Below are positions 35,501 to 45,330 of a stretch of DNA of 64,000 bases, one piece after another; within the stretch, counting starts at the first letter, position 1; each line of letters begins with the position of its first letter. Made by a program: the position numbers and the translations under genes. Under the pieces are notes generated by a model. That model did not search any database and had not been told where the DNA came from. It worked only from the letters and a program-made list of their open reading frames with translations. The DNA is from Thalassia testudinum (taxonomy: Eukaryota > Streptophyta > Magnoliopsida > Alismatales > Hydrocharitaceae): contig JAZHRO010000039.1 of the NCBI GenBank assembly GCA_037157565.1, positions 44,950,001 to 45,014,000 on the forward strand, read 5' to 3'.

Positions 35501-38500
35501 TCACAAAAGATGAGGTTAGGAAGGCGGTATGGGGACTTAATGCCAAGGGCTCCCCTAGACTGGATGGTTTCTTATTTTTGTTTTATAAGGAGTTCTGGTC
35601 ATTGATAAAAGATGATGTTATGGCTGTTATGCGAGACTTTGCAACTGGAAACCTGGGTTTTGACACACTTAATAGGTTCTTCTTGTTCCTTTTGCCTAAG
35701 AAGGAGGGTGTGGAGGTGGTTGAGGACTTTAGGTCAATCCCCCTCTCTGATGCCATTTCCTTATTGCAATTAAGGTTTTAGCGAACAAACTACGTGTTCT
35801 TGGAGACTTAATCTTCCTGGTTCAAGCGGCCTTTATATCAGGGTGAAACATTCTTGATGGCCTTGTGGTAGCCTTGGAGATTCTGGCTTTTCGGAGAAGA
35901 AAGAAGATAGGGGCTTTTCCTTGAAAGGTGGATTTTAGCAAGGCCTATTGTTGAGAATAAGATGGGTTATGTGGCAGTGCCACGTGGCAGCCACGTGCCA
36001 AGCAATAAAGGGCCCTAAGGGGCTAACGGTTTGGTGGTCCAAGGGACCAAATTTGAGTCTTTGTTTAATTATTAAGTTTGCTATTTTTAGTAAATAAGTT
36101 TTAGGAAGCAATGTTTGGGATTTATTTTAGAGATAGGATCTTTCCTTAAGTGATAAGATCTTTTATTTCCAAATGTTAGGATATGTTCTCTCTGTATAAA
36201 GAGTCTTCCTTTGTATTTCTTTTGAGCAATAACAATATTTCCAATTCAAGGCTCCTCTTTCTCTTCTTTACCTACAACAGTCGACAACCACCATCGGTCA
36301 CCCAACCAGTCGGTTGGGGCTCCTCCACGCTCCCTGTTTACACGTGTGGATAATCCACATGTGGACTATTTTCCCACGCCAAGAAGAGCCTCCACGCTCC
36401 ACGTGTCAATCTTGACAACAAATTCGGTGCCTTACATGCAGAAGGAAGGCTAGAGAAGATGGCGGAATCAGCCACGACGGTTGGAGATGCTACGATTGGT
36501 CCAGGAGAAAGCAAGGTGGTTATCTTCGAGACAATCATCAAGCTTAGCGTCGCTTCCAACTATTTTTTTGGGTTTGCGCCTTCAAGATATTTGTTGGAGG
36601 CCAGGAGAAACTGAGCATTCTCCTTGAGGAGCCACCAGAATTGAAGGATGACAAGAAGAAGAAATTCGAGAAGGAGAATTATGTCGTCATGAACTAGTTC
36701 ATGAACTCGATGGATCCGTCTATCGCCTCAAATATGCTCTACAAAAAGAGCGGATATCCGATTTGGACGGCCCTCAATAAGAGGTATGCCCGAACCTCAA
36801 ACAATGCTTGTATTATTGATTTCTACACTTGCATCTGGACAGCCAGTCAAGGAGATTTCTCCTTGACCAAATACTACGATAAAATGGAGGCATTGTTTGA
36901 GGAGTTAGAGATCTACAAGCCATTATGTTGCAACAAGCAAGGGGAGACACGAGTGGTCTGGCAGTCTGTCAAGTTTTTATTGGGATTGCATTCCCATTAT
37001 CGAGCCACTTGAGATCAAATTTTTGCTTCAGAAGGGAAGATGGATCTTAGGGTCATCTTCTGTCGTCTTCTCAAGATGGAGATCCCCGAGGATGAAGACA
37101 TGCCAAGAGGTGAGAGCTATATACTTGCTATTCCAGAATTAGGTGTGGGGTAAAGACGTGGACGTGGACCTGGTCGCATCTACCTGAAGTGCCAACACTC
37201 TGGACGCAACAATCATCCACAAGACAAGTGTTGAGAGAAGTTTAGGAGACCACAACGTGGGGCTATTAGCATCTCACGCGTGGACTCCCTAACTCATGAA
37301 GACGTTGAGAAGCTGCGCGCTTTACTACGAGAAGATAAGTCAACGGCAGCTGTCGCGACGACTACTCAGGTTGCCACAGAAGCAATGACTCCAGAGGTCG
37401 TAAGAGGATTCACCATTGACTTGTCAAAGTTGAAGACTGAGAGCTTAGCTCTCGAAGAGGATGAATGCTGAGGCGTTTAGCCTCACAAGTTGAAGACTAA
37501 GTCGTTGGCTTTGTGACCTTCGACTTGAGGGGGAGTGCTGGGAATAAGATGGGCCATGTAGTAGTGCCACGTGGCAAGCAATAAAGGGCCCTAAGAGGTC
37601 GGCGATTTAGTGTTCCAAGGAACCAAATTTGAGTTTTTGCTTAATTGTTAAGTTTACTATTTTTAGTAAATAGATTTTTGGAAACAATGTTTTGGAGTTA
37701 TTTTCTTATTTAGAGATAAAATCTTTCCTTAAGTGATAAGATCGTTTGTTTTCAAATGTTGGGATATGCTCTCTCTATATAAAGAGAGTCTTCCCTTGTA
37801 TTTCTTTTGAGCAATAACAATATTTTCAACTCAAGACTCCTCTCCTCTCTCTCTTCTTCAACTACAGCAGTCGGCCACCCTCAGGGCTAGCCGACAGCCA
37901 CCATTGGCCACCCAACCAGCTGGTTGGGGCTCCTCCACGCTCCCTGTTCACATGCGTGGGTAGTCCACACATGGACCATTTTCCTATGCTAAGAGCCTCC
38001 ATGCTCCACGTTGTGTCAATCTTGACACCTTTGACTTAGTGCAATGGTATTTTCTTTGGGCCTCTCTTGCAAAGAGAGGATTCCCTCCTGTCTGGATTAG
38101 TTAGATGAAATGATGCGTGATGACTTTTTGTTCTATTCTTGTTAATGGAAATCCGACTAGGGGGTGCTTGCAACCGCATAGGAGGGTGAGACATGGATGC
38201 TCCTTGGTACCTTTGCTCTTTGTTCTGGTAGCGGATGCACTATCAAAAGCAACCTTTGAAGCCTACTTGACGAATTTGTTCACTGGCTTCTCTTTAATGA
38301 GTGATGAGTAGTCCTTGCTCTTGATACTTTAGTATGTAGATGATACCATATTTCTTGTAGAGGGCTTAGTTGATGAAGTTAGAAAATTAAGGTATCTACT
38401 GAACTTTTTGGTGAAGCTTCAGGCTTGCAAATTAATTTTTCCAAATCAACTTTTACCTTTTCAGATGACAGTAGAGGAGGTAGCAGGAGGACCTTGGAGG

Positions 38501-41500
38501 GCTCCCTTCCTATTACCTACCTAGTCCTACCATTCTCGGATAGGAAGATTATCACCCAGGAGTGGGTGCCGTTGGTTGAGAGAATGGAGAGAAGACTCTC
38601 GGGATGGGCATCTCATATCCTCTCAAGAGGCAAATGTTTGGTACTTTTGAAGGTGGTCCTCTGGGCAATACCCTCATTTTTCCTTTTCGTATTTCGAATG
38701 CCACAAAAGGTTGAGAAAAGGTTGACGGGTTTAATGTGGGACTACTTCTGGGCAAATTATGGGTCCAATGGATGAGGTGCAAGGCTGGTTGCCTAGGAGG
38801 ATATTTGCAGGTCGGTGAGAGAAGGCAGTTTAGGCATGAGAGGCTTGTTTACGATGAATGAAAGTCTTCTAGATAGATGGGTGGCAAAGATCATGGGATC
38901 CAAGGTAGATTTGTTCCGTTCGGTAATGTGCGGCTGCTATGGTAGTTTCCTCAATTGGTAGTTGGCCTCCTCTCCTAGGGATGCATCCTCATTTATGAAG
39001 GGAACTATGTGTATTTTCACTAAGTTACGACAATAGTTCTTCCCATTGGTTGGTGTAGGGGATCAATTTAGGTTCTGGATAAATGACTGGATAGGCCATG
39101 GACCACTGCAACACCTCTTCACGAGGCTCTATGTGCTGGTAGCTAATAAGGAGGCACAGGTAGCATAATGTTGGGACAATGGCTGGTGACCCACTTTCAT
39201 GGGGAATCTGTCAGAGTTTATAGGAATTGTTGGAAATGATTAGCATGCTTTCGCCCCACCAGCTAGAGGGTGGTGGTGATGCTTTCTTGTGGGATAGTGG
39301 TAACTTGTCTGTTTGAGAGGCCTATATTAAACTATGGGGTCCGATGTAAATAATGGACAATAAGCTGTCCTTTAAAAATAAAAATATTTGCATGGCTTAT
39401 GTCAAGTGGCAGGACTATGACGTAGTGCTGGAGATTGAGATGGTACCCCAATTTTGATACCTTGTGTGGGACATGAGGATATTAGCCATTTATTTTTTGA
39501 GTGTACATTCTTCACACAAATTTCGTCCCATTTCAATTTTGGGTGGATTGACCATAGCAATGAGGCCCAATTTTGGAGCTCCTTGTGATAGGGGCGACAT
39601 CATTAGGGTCCAGCACCTTCGTGCAAAGAAAGATAAGGCAAAGGTCCTGGTTATTCTGTGGGGCATTTGGCTTGGAAGAAATACAATTGATTTTAGGGGA
39701 GAACGACCATGTTTTGAGAATTTTGTTTATTCCTGAGATAGGGTGTGTTGGTGTGGTACGTTTAGTATCACATAGTAGAGTGAAGAAAAACAATGTGTGT
39801 GGGAGCCTATACATAGGTTATTGTACCCCCATTTGTTTCTTGAGAAGAATAGAATAATCTTGCCCTATCGTGGCCTTCTCTCGTAGTTTTCTCCCTGCTC
39901 TTCATGAATGGGGTTTCCATGTAAATCCAAACTTTTCTCATTGTCTATGCTTTGATATTGTTCTTACGTTTCCGCATTATTTTTTTTTAACATGGTATCA
40001 TAGTAAGTCGATCTTGGGTTTATTTGTTTGTTCTTGAGATTATACGATTTTTATCATCTTTTTGTTCCAAGTTCGTCATAAGGTGCTACTGCCCCACCAC
40101 AAGAGTAGAGTAAGGATCCACATGATCGAACGAGGATGAAGATGAGAAGCAATGCCATTGACGCTGCAATGAGGAGCTTAACGAGATCGTGAGTCCGAAG
40201 GGGGTCTTGCGCTGATTGAGATCGCGGTGCACGATGCGAAGAAGCGGCGCGACGAGGAGACTTGTCGATCTGGCGATGTTAGACAATGTTGCTAGGGCTT
40301 GTGTGAGATGAAGATGGAGCAAGTGACGCTAGGCTAGGGGCGCAACCCCCTGTAATTAAGAGAAGGGTTGCGAAAGAAGGTGCTTCCACTGGTGATGGTG
40401 CTGGTGATGGCCTAGTGTATCCTCGTGCATGATGGAGCTAGCGATGCTTACGTGAGCCCTGATGGTGTCAGCGATGGAGGCAAAGAGGATTGGATTATGG
40501 AGCATCGCCACTCCTTCAGCTCGAGGGGGAGTGTTGGCAGTATCAGAGGTCTTCAGCAGCGAAGTCGGTCGATGGAGATCAGAGAGGATAGGAACGAGAT
40601 CGTCTCTCGTTCTCGTTCTCATCTTGAGCAGCGGCGGCTTGTGTTGGGTTTCTTAACCCTAAGGTGCATAGTCGATTTTATCTTATGACATTTGATTCTC
40701 TTATGTTTGTTAGACATTTGATTCCTTATGTCTAGCCTCCTTAAAAAGGGGGGGAAGATGAAAATAAAAAAAAAGGAAGAAAAAAGAAGAAAGAAAAAAA
40801 GAAGGAAAGAAAAGAAAAGAGAAAGGAAAGAACAAAAATGAAAAGAAGAAAAAATAAAAAAAGGAAAAAAATGATGATGAATGTTTATGAGAAGAGGAGA
40901 AGCTCTTCTCTTCTTTTATTTATTTTCTTATTTTTTTTTTCTTCTCCTATACGTGAGAGAAAGGAGTGTTGCTGCTTATTTTGGATTCCAACCAACACCA
41001 AGTCAATTGTTTACGACTCTATCTTCGAATTCCTACCTATACTCGTCTACAAGCAAGGCGAAGATGCAATGAAGCTGACTACACAAGGTAGCCGTGACCC
41101 GATAGCACCAGGATGCAAAGAAGTCGACGACACAAGAGACATGAAGAAGCCATGACCCGGCAATACTAGGATGCAAAGAAGTCGGCGACAAAAGATGTTG
41201 TGACCCATCAACATCATTTTTTGTGGTGTTTTTTTGTTTTGTAGAGTGGGAATATTTCGTGTGCAAGCTAAGCATTCTATGCTCCAACTTAAGGGGGAGT
41301 GTTGAGAGATAGGGTGTGTTGGTGTGGTATGTTTGGTACTACATAGTGGAGCGAAGAAAACTGGTATGTGTGGGAGCCTATAAATAAGTTATTGTACCCT
41401 CATTTGTTTCTTAAGAAGAATAGAATAATCTTACCCTATTGGGGCCTTCCCTTGATGTTTTCTCTCCGCTTTTCATGAGTGGAGTATAATATGGCATTGC

Positions 41501-43811
41501 TTTTCTAATTTTTGATAAACGAAATTTCTGCATAGTTATGAACCGGATAACTATCCCTTTCCTTTTCAAGAAAAAAATGTGGAAGCAATAAAAAGTGTTG
41601 TCAAGAGCCAAGACATTTTACATGGATAATGTGAGTGCCATTTGGCATTGAAGTGGATGTGGCAGTGCCTTCTTAACAGAACTAATAGTATTAGATGACC
41701 TCAAATAAATTGATTCCTGGTTGTTGAAAACAGTTACTTTTAGAAAGATGAATTTGCAGTCCTTGGTCTTTGAGTTTCAATGCTTTATTTTAATTCTATA
41801 GGTACTTCCGCTTGTTCCTCCTGGAAGGAAATCAAATGAAGATGGATCACCATATGCTGGACAGGTGATGGAACCTAGATTTTGTACTATACTGTAAAAG
41901 CTAAATTCCGGTTAGACTGTTCTTGTTCCATTACATTTTCCTTTTTGAAAAATTATGAACTATTTATATAGCAAACTTGATATTGTTATTTTACTATTTG
42001 ATTTATTTGGTTACAAAATCAGATGAAGTTGTGTTGGGTGTTATGTAATTGAACCATATTAGAAAAATGTCTAGCCAAACCCAATTTTTAGGATTGTCGT
42101 GGTCATGGACCTGCAACTACCTATTCCACTTCTTTTTCATTGAGAAGGATTATTGACTTGACCATCTGGATCTCCTCCCCTCAAGTAGGTTGGCTTTTTG
42201 CCTTCTTGAACAGCATAAAAATTTGCTGCCATTTTCATGATTATTTTGTTGCTAAAATCAATAGTCCTCTCTGGTGACAGTCTTGTATCTTGGAGCAATA
42301 GCATTTTAACTTTTGTTCAGGCACATCTTGACTTTAGCAAAGTTCATTTGGCTAGCCATTTATTTTTCTTGATTTGCCATTGTGACATACAGTGGCTTTG
42401 ACAACTCCAGATAAAGACTGGTTTTTTTGACAAAGAGGTAAGGACTGGTTTTAGGCAAAGCAGAAATGGTTTGGATGGAATGCAGGCACATATCATGCGT
42501 TTTTCTTAATGAGAAACCACCGTGCATCATTAATCAAATCACTCTTTCTTGGTGGCAGCAGCTACCGGTCTAAAATGTCTATTTTTTTCCTTTTTTGGAG
42601 AAGAAAATGTCTAAAATATCTGTTCCAGATAAACAAAATCTTAACCTTAGAAGGAAAGGAAAAGCAAAAATTTAGGAAAGTAGCTATTGGACAGAAAATG
42701 GTAGCAAGAGTATTATATGAGAAAGATGTGGTTTGCTGGAATATTTTTTGAAAGGACTGACTCTTCCGCTCGTTTCACCAAAAGTTATTCTGGTTTCCAT
42801 ACTACTTTGTCTGGACCTAACTTATATTTCATATGTATCTCATAAATGTATTAGCATTGAGAGTTGCTGATCTGTTCTTAAGTAGCATATAATTGCTTGC
42901 AGGATGCAAACTGTGGAAACAATCTTTTGATTTCTCTTGAAGAGCTAGTGAAAGACGGACTTCTGAGAAAAGATGAACTTCCAAAAGAAATGTGAGATGA
43001 TCCACTTGTACCTTTAAGCTAACAACTGTTTGTGCTTTTAGCTGAATGTCTTGGGTCTTAATTGCCATTACCAGGGATCCAGAGTATGTACGATTTGCAT
43101 CTGTTGCTGAAATCAAGGATCCTTTGATTGAAAAGGTAAAGTTAAAATTTTCTTTACCATGTACCTGAACAGAACACTTACTTTGCTGTTCTGTACAGCC
43201 ATAGAAGTAGCATCACAGTAGTGTTTCAAAGACTAATCTTAAATATTTATTTTTTTTCAAAATTAAGAAACTTGAGATGTACAATGTAAAGGAGGGCATT
43301 AAGATTAAAGCTGGTGGTTTCCACTTTTCAGAAAAAAGGTTTGTGGTCCAGTTATTAGAATCCAGCAATTGAAGGTAAATGGAAAGCATTTCCCAGTCGA
43401 AAGTTTTCGTCCTTACTGCACACATTGCTGAGACTATGCATTATCCTTGCTATTATGACCAATAAGTTTGGTGTCTCTATTTATTCTCAACCTATTCTTT
43501 ACCTTAGGGAAGATTCAGTGGCTTTTTTACTTCTCTGTATACTCAAAGCCTGCAACTATGCATGACATGATGAAAAAGACATATCTAGATCAGGATCCTT
43601 ACATGCATGCAGAAATATGTGTGTAAATTGTTCATGTCATGCAATTTTTATACTTACATGCATGTGTTATCTTGTAACTTGGATTAGATAAACCCTAGAT
43701 GATCACCTGTTTTCAACTTTGCCTCTTTGTAGGCTGCAAAAAGGCTGCTAGCAAGTCAGGGGGAACTCAAACAACAGTTTGAAGACTTCCGCAAGAATCC
43801 TGATATTTCCA
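20575..43811 (+). CDS. DPE1: plastidial 4-alpha-glucanotransferase DPE1 (disproportionating enzyme), exons 1-5 of a partial gene
   Basis: DPE1 (GH77) moves malto-oligosaccharide units between glucans in plastids during starch breakdown. Exons: 20575-20964, 41802-41864, 42903-42991, 43075-43135, 43733-43811; together about 227 residues. Residues 1 to about 50 are rich in Ser, Ala, Arg and Val and fit a transit peptide. GH77 starts near residue 90: [20 protein letters not shown], then [16 protein letters not shown] at the exon 1 end, [10 protein letters not shown] and GSPYAGQ in exon 2, [19 protein letters not shown] in exon 3, [18 protein letters not shown] text in exon 4 and [19 protein letters not shown] in exon 5. 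Frame and phase are kept at all four junctions. The catalytic residues lie in the missing C-terminal 60%. No later exon was seen up to 64000. Intron 1 is 20,837 bp; introns 2-4 are 1038, 83 and 597 bp. Confidence 0.9.
20965..22063 (+). other. start of DPE1 intron 1, unassigned sequence
   Basis: The intron opens with GTCTTG after CAG. If not spliced, translation would stop after two codons. The stretch 21340-22040 is moderately GC-rich and has interrupted frames, but I recognise no domain; it could be an old retroelement fragment. Confidence 0.5.
22064..22383 (-). mobile_element. LINE 3' fragment (zf-RVT region), antisense
   Basis: On the minus strand the text [18 protein letters not shown] matches the zinc-binding domain found after reverse transcriptase in plant L1 LINEs (Cys-x2-Cys replaced by a decayed form, then a DHLFF-like motif). 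A T-run at 22078-22090 on the plus strand fits its poly(A) end. The next element is inserted at 22384, cutting it. Confidence 0.6.
22384..24413 (+). mobile_element. gag-only copia-like LTR element (TR-GAG type), copy 1
   Basis: 5' LTR 22384-22840 (457 bp, TGTGAAGAATAC to AATCTCCACA), primer site TGGTATCAAAGCC at 22841, an interrupted gag, polypurine text TTAAGGGGAG, and a 3' LTR from 24198 that is cut at about 24413, where LINE sequence begins. The internal region is only 1357 bp and has no protease, integrase or reverse transcriptase, so the element would need enzymes from another copia element. Copy 2 is at 35949-38027. The LTRs carry several CCACGTGG-like palindromes. Confidence 0.75.
22841..24197 (+). 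pseudogene. gag pseudogene (UBN2-type copia gag)
   Basis: Pieces in different frames give [50 protein letters not shown] and [21 protein letters not shown], which follow the order of copia gag (LxGxNYxxWxxxM, then the helix-rich UBN2 core with a YTKM/FLRM-like stretch). There are numerous stops and frame changes. The related copy at 36545-37130 preserves a zinc knuckle remnant. Confidence 0.65.
24414..28335 (+). mobile_element. L1-type LINE with endonuclease, reverse transcriptase and zf-RVT, degraded
   Basis: Order as in plant L1 elements. The apurinic endonuclease starts near 24780 (SSNVRGF, then LL-stop-ETHL, with the stop TAG at 24877 in place of the usual Gln), followed by WLVGGDCN near 25175 and SDHTPLLWD near 25427. 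Reverse transcriptase spans about 26050-27400 ([17 protein letters not shown], then YVDDTIFFV at 26791). The zinc-binding domain is near 27890-28080 ([15 protein letters not shown], then [11 protein letters not shown]). An A-run at 28326-28335 marks the 3' end. Many stops and frameshifts show it is inactive. Same strand as DPE1. The 5' side abuts the cut LTR at 24413, so the start is approximate. Confidence 0.8.
28336..28532 (+). other. intron 1 sequence between elements
   Basis: AT-rich DNA without features. The last five bases before 28533 (AGCTT) form the left target-site copy of the next element. Confidence 0.5.
28533..30476 (+). mobile_element. short non-autonomous LTR retrotransposon, copy 1
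   Basis: 5' LTR 28533-28785 (253 bp) and 3' LTR 30228-30476 (249 bp), both with CCTATAAATAGG as a TATA box. A perfect initiator-Met-type primer site TGGTATCAGAGC lies at 28786-28797, and a polypurine tract TTGAGGGGAG precedes the 3' LTR. Flanks AGCTT and AGCTC are a near-perfect 5-bp target duplication. LTRs run TG to CT, not CA. The 1.4-kb interior has no gag or pol domain; it carries GC-rich text (28870-29560), then a 190-bp purine-rich tract (29597-29786). Copy 2 is at 39728-41485. It must rely on a copia element for enzymes. Confidence 0.8.
29597..29786 (+). repeat. purine-rich tract (A/G) inside the LTR element
   Basis: About 190 bases of almost pure A and G on the plus strand, mainly AAAAAG, GAAAAG and GGAGAA units. 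The related element at 39728 has an equivalent tract at about 40745-40870, so the tract belongs to the element and is not a chance microsatellite. Confidence 0.8.
30482..31024 (+). other. intron 1 sequence, no feature recognised
   Basis: It includes GCATGCAT-rich text (30637-30680). I see no exon or element domain. Confidence 0.5.
31025..31375 (+). mobile_element. LINE 3' fragment (zf-RVT)
   Basis: A plus-strand frame reads [20 protein letters not shown] followed by [15 protein letters not shown] and WLGGLF, the zinc-binding domain of plant L1 LINEs (LSRW, C-x2-C, LFFxC). It precedes sequence that comes earlier in LINE order (RFWEGDW near 31590), so it is from a different LINE copy than the one that follows. 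Confidence 0.65.
31807..31951 (+). repeat. 5' LTR of the copia element
   Basis: Begins TGTTGGGTTATG and ends CATCCTAATA immediately before the primer-binding site. It differs from the 3' LTR at several positions. Confidence 0.9.
32600..34581 (+). pseudogene. copia reverse transcriptase / RNase H pseudogene
   Basis: Reverse transcriptase starts near 32637 ([17 protein letters not shown], with a stop, then [11 protein letters not shown]). It is cut at 32952 by a solo LTR and resumes at 33446 ([13 protein letters not shown], then [15 protein letters not shown]). The catalytic YVDD is at 33683-33694 within [13 protein letters not shown], followed by [13 protein letters not shown]. RNase H spans about 34150-34581 ([31 protein letters not shown] and ADIFTK). 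Interruptions include stops at about 33720, 33958 and 34350 and several frame changes. These are standard copia pol blocks in standard order; the enzyme is dead. Confidence 0.85.
32953..33440 (-). repeat. solo LTR inserted in the copia reverse transcriptase
   Basis: On the minus strand it runs TGTTGGGAATAAG to CCATTCCTAATA (488 bp), with a TATA box CTATAAAAGAGAG. It is flanked by a perfect 5-bp duplication TGTTC (32948-32952 and 33441-33445), and removing it restores the copia coding text across the junction. The start resembles the LTRs at 35949 and 37536 (TG-TTGGGAATAAGAT and CCACGTGG), so it belongs to the same broad family. It is a product of LTR-LTR recombination. Confidence 0.88.
34643..34787 (+). 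repeat. 3' LTR of the copia element
   Basis: Begins TGTTGAGTTATG and ends CATCCTAACA, followed by GATGG. It is closer in sequence to the LTR copy at 5861-6005 than to its own 5' LTR in several diagnostic positions, for example TGTTGAG versus TGTTGGG. Confidence 0.9.
35949..38027 (+). mobile_element. gag-only copia-like LTR element (TR-GAG type), copy 2
   Basis: 5' LTR 35949-36417 (TGTTGAGAATAAG to CTTGACA) and 3' LTR 37536-38027 (TGCTGGGAATAAG to CTTGACA), polypurine tract TTGAGGGGGAG before the 3' LTR. Flanks CCTAT and CCTTT differ at one base and rejoin the LINE coding text, supporting a 5-bp target duplication with one later change. The primer site is poorly conserved. The interior (1.1 kb) encodes gag only. 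It has the same architecture as copy 1 at 22384 but clearly diverged LTRs. Confidence 0.85.
36457..37470 (+). pseudogene. gag pseudogene with zinc-knuckle remnant
   Basis: Segments in shifting frames give [56 protein letters not shown] and EELEIYKP, parallel to the gag of copy 1. Near 37188 a CCHC-like motif reads [14 protein letters not shown], with Ser in place of the second Cys. A final acidic stretch ([16 protein letters not shown]) ends at 37470. Gag would coat the RNA in virus-like particles; this copy is interrupted by stops at about 36696 and 37010. Confidence 0.7.
39728..41485 (+). mobile_element. short non-autonomous LTR retrotransposon, copy 2 (3' LTR truncated)
   Basis: 5' LTR about 39728-39992, primer site TGGTATCATAGT at 39993, and 3' LTR from 41300 cut at about 41485. 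The text before the 3' LTR (GCATTCTATGCTCCAACTT, then AAGGGGGAG) matches copy 1 before 30228, and both have a purine-rich tract (here about 40745-40870). TATA box CCTATAAATAAG is in the 3' LTR. The interior has no gag or pol domain. Inserted at the end of the LINE. Confidence 0.75.
40745..40870 (+). repeat. purine-rich tract in non-autonomous LTR element copy 2
   Basis: Nearly pure A/G on the plus strand, with AAAAAG and GAAAG units; counterpart of 29597-29786. Confidence 0.75.
41486..41801 (+). other. LINE tail and end of DPE1 intron 1
   Basis: The stretch to about 41576 ends AACTATCCCTTTCCTTTTC then AAGAAAAAAA, resembling the 3' end of the LINE at 35330-35390. Beyond it, unassigned intron sequence leads to the T-rich acceptor TTTTAATTCTATAG before exon 2. 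Confidence 0.5.
41865..42902 (+). other. DPE1 intron 2
   Basis: Begins GTGATGG and ends TTGCTTGCAG. No mobile element recognised. Confidence 0.75.
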
Positions 43812-44034
43812 GTAAATATTCCTTCTCCCGTACTATAGTTTGCAAGTTACATATTATTCTTCAAGGCACTCTTTGAAGAGTTTATGGTCAATTCACTTGG
43901 ATTTTCAATACAGTCAACCTTACCCCTCATAAGAATGTATGATCAACCCTTTGAAAGAGGGAAAAAAGATAGTAGATATACTATACAAAGTGGTTTAATT
44001 TGATATGCTGTACAAATAAAAGAAGTAATCACAA

Positions 44035-45330
44035 TTTTTTTTTTTAAGAAGGAAAAGGAAGATCATCCAGAAACTTGTATTAAAAAATTGGAATGGACTT
44101 ACATCGTATTAAGCCAAATATCAGACAAGAGAAGAACCTCCCTCACAACATTTTCCACCCAGCATCTCTCTTTTCTGAAAGTAATGCCATTCCGCTGCAA
44201 CCATAAGCACCAAATGATCTCAAAGCCATGCGTCCATCCCACTGCATCAAGACTAATATGTTGTCTACAAGAAGTCCAGAAGTTGGAGGTGCTGGATGCA
44301 TCAATAGTAGCACTATTAAACTGCTGCCAAACTTGTCTCGAAAAGTCACAAGCAAAGAATAAATGGTTGGCGCCCTCTTCAGATTGCTGGCAAAACGGAC
44401 AGGCAACATCACTATCATTTGTCCATCCTCTCCTCATAACTTTGGCCAATATGTTCTCTTCGAAACAACCAAACAAAGACTTTTATTTTCAACAGTACTT
44501 TGCACATCCATATCAATCTAGAATCAGAATGGACCTCGCTCATATGACTGCCATCACCAATCAATATGTCAAACTTTTTTAACCGAAAACGTTCCATGCC
44601 TCCATTCAAGTCTATCTGATTCATTTGCCACATGATGAATTTCTAAAATGCACTGCAGCAGCTGCTGAAAATCATCGTAAGTTGTCTCTGATAGACCAGC
44701 AGGTAGTCTAAAACTCCGTACATTGCACTGTGAATCCCACATCTCACTTACTGTTGCAGACTTGTCCATAGATTGCTGAAAGACACATGAGAAACAATAT
44801 GAAAAAATTCCCGCTTCACGCCAATCCTCTTCCCAAAATTTAAATAATCTCCCATTTCCCAAGGCCGGCCTGAAATTGCCCACATGCTCCTGCATGACCG
44901 TCTGCAAGGAATGCCAAAAGGAGGAGGATCCCCCTCCTGGCTGTCCTACCAAGCATGTTCATACATCTTCCGTAAGAGTCATTCAAAAGCATGATTACCA
45001 ATGAAGATTCACCCGAAAACAACCTCACCACCCATTTGAGAAGCAAAGCCTTATTAAACTCGTCCAAACTTCAAACCCCCACACCACCCTTATTCTTCGG
45101 CATTCAAATCTCATTCCAAGGGACCAATTGAGCAAATCTTCCCACATAATCCACTCATTTCCAAACGAATCTTTTCCTGATTACGCATTTTCAAGATCTT
45201 CTTTGGAGGACAAAAAACAGAAAAATAGAAGACCGGAATGGGTTATCACAATTACATAATAATCTTTCCACATGATGTCTTATGCAACAAAGTGCTTGGC
45301 AAGAAACTTCTTCACGATGTCTTATGCATT
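44035..45330 (-). mobile_element. 5'-truncated L1-type LINE, antisense, after DPE1 exon 5
   Basis: On the minus strand, from right to left: end of RT (SLDEFNKALLLKWVVRLFSG near 45050), the linker RLFKFWEEDWREAGIFSY, then zf-RVT (LLKIKVFVWLFRREHI, with CPFCQQSEEGANHLFFACDF near 44400), WCLWLQRNGITFRKE and a terminal poly(A) seen as a T-run at 44035-44045. Stops and frameshifts interrupt it. The 5' part of the element is missing, as is usual for target-primed reverse transcription. Antisense to DPE1. Confidence 0.82.

Larger units (their letters stand above)
35400..39727 (+). mobile_element. L1-type LINE (RT and zf-RVT), split by a gag-only element
   Basis: The 5' segment 35400-35948 has the start of reverse transcriptase ([13 protein letters not shown], then [19 protein letters not shown]). 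The 3' segment 38028-39727 resumes at the broken codon block (a KAYD-type motif) and gives [19 protein letters not shown], the catalytic YVDD at 38333-38344, [19 protein letters not shown] and, near 39640, [15 protein letters not shown] at the end of the zf-RVT region. Endonuclease is missing at the 5' end. Frames are broken. After the LTR element at 39728-41485 the LINE tail probably continues at 41486-41576. Confidence 0.78.

Noticed and set aside
40356..40688. Overlapping frames in the second short LTR element
   Set aside because: Both strands open in GC-rich filler; not shared with the first copy.
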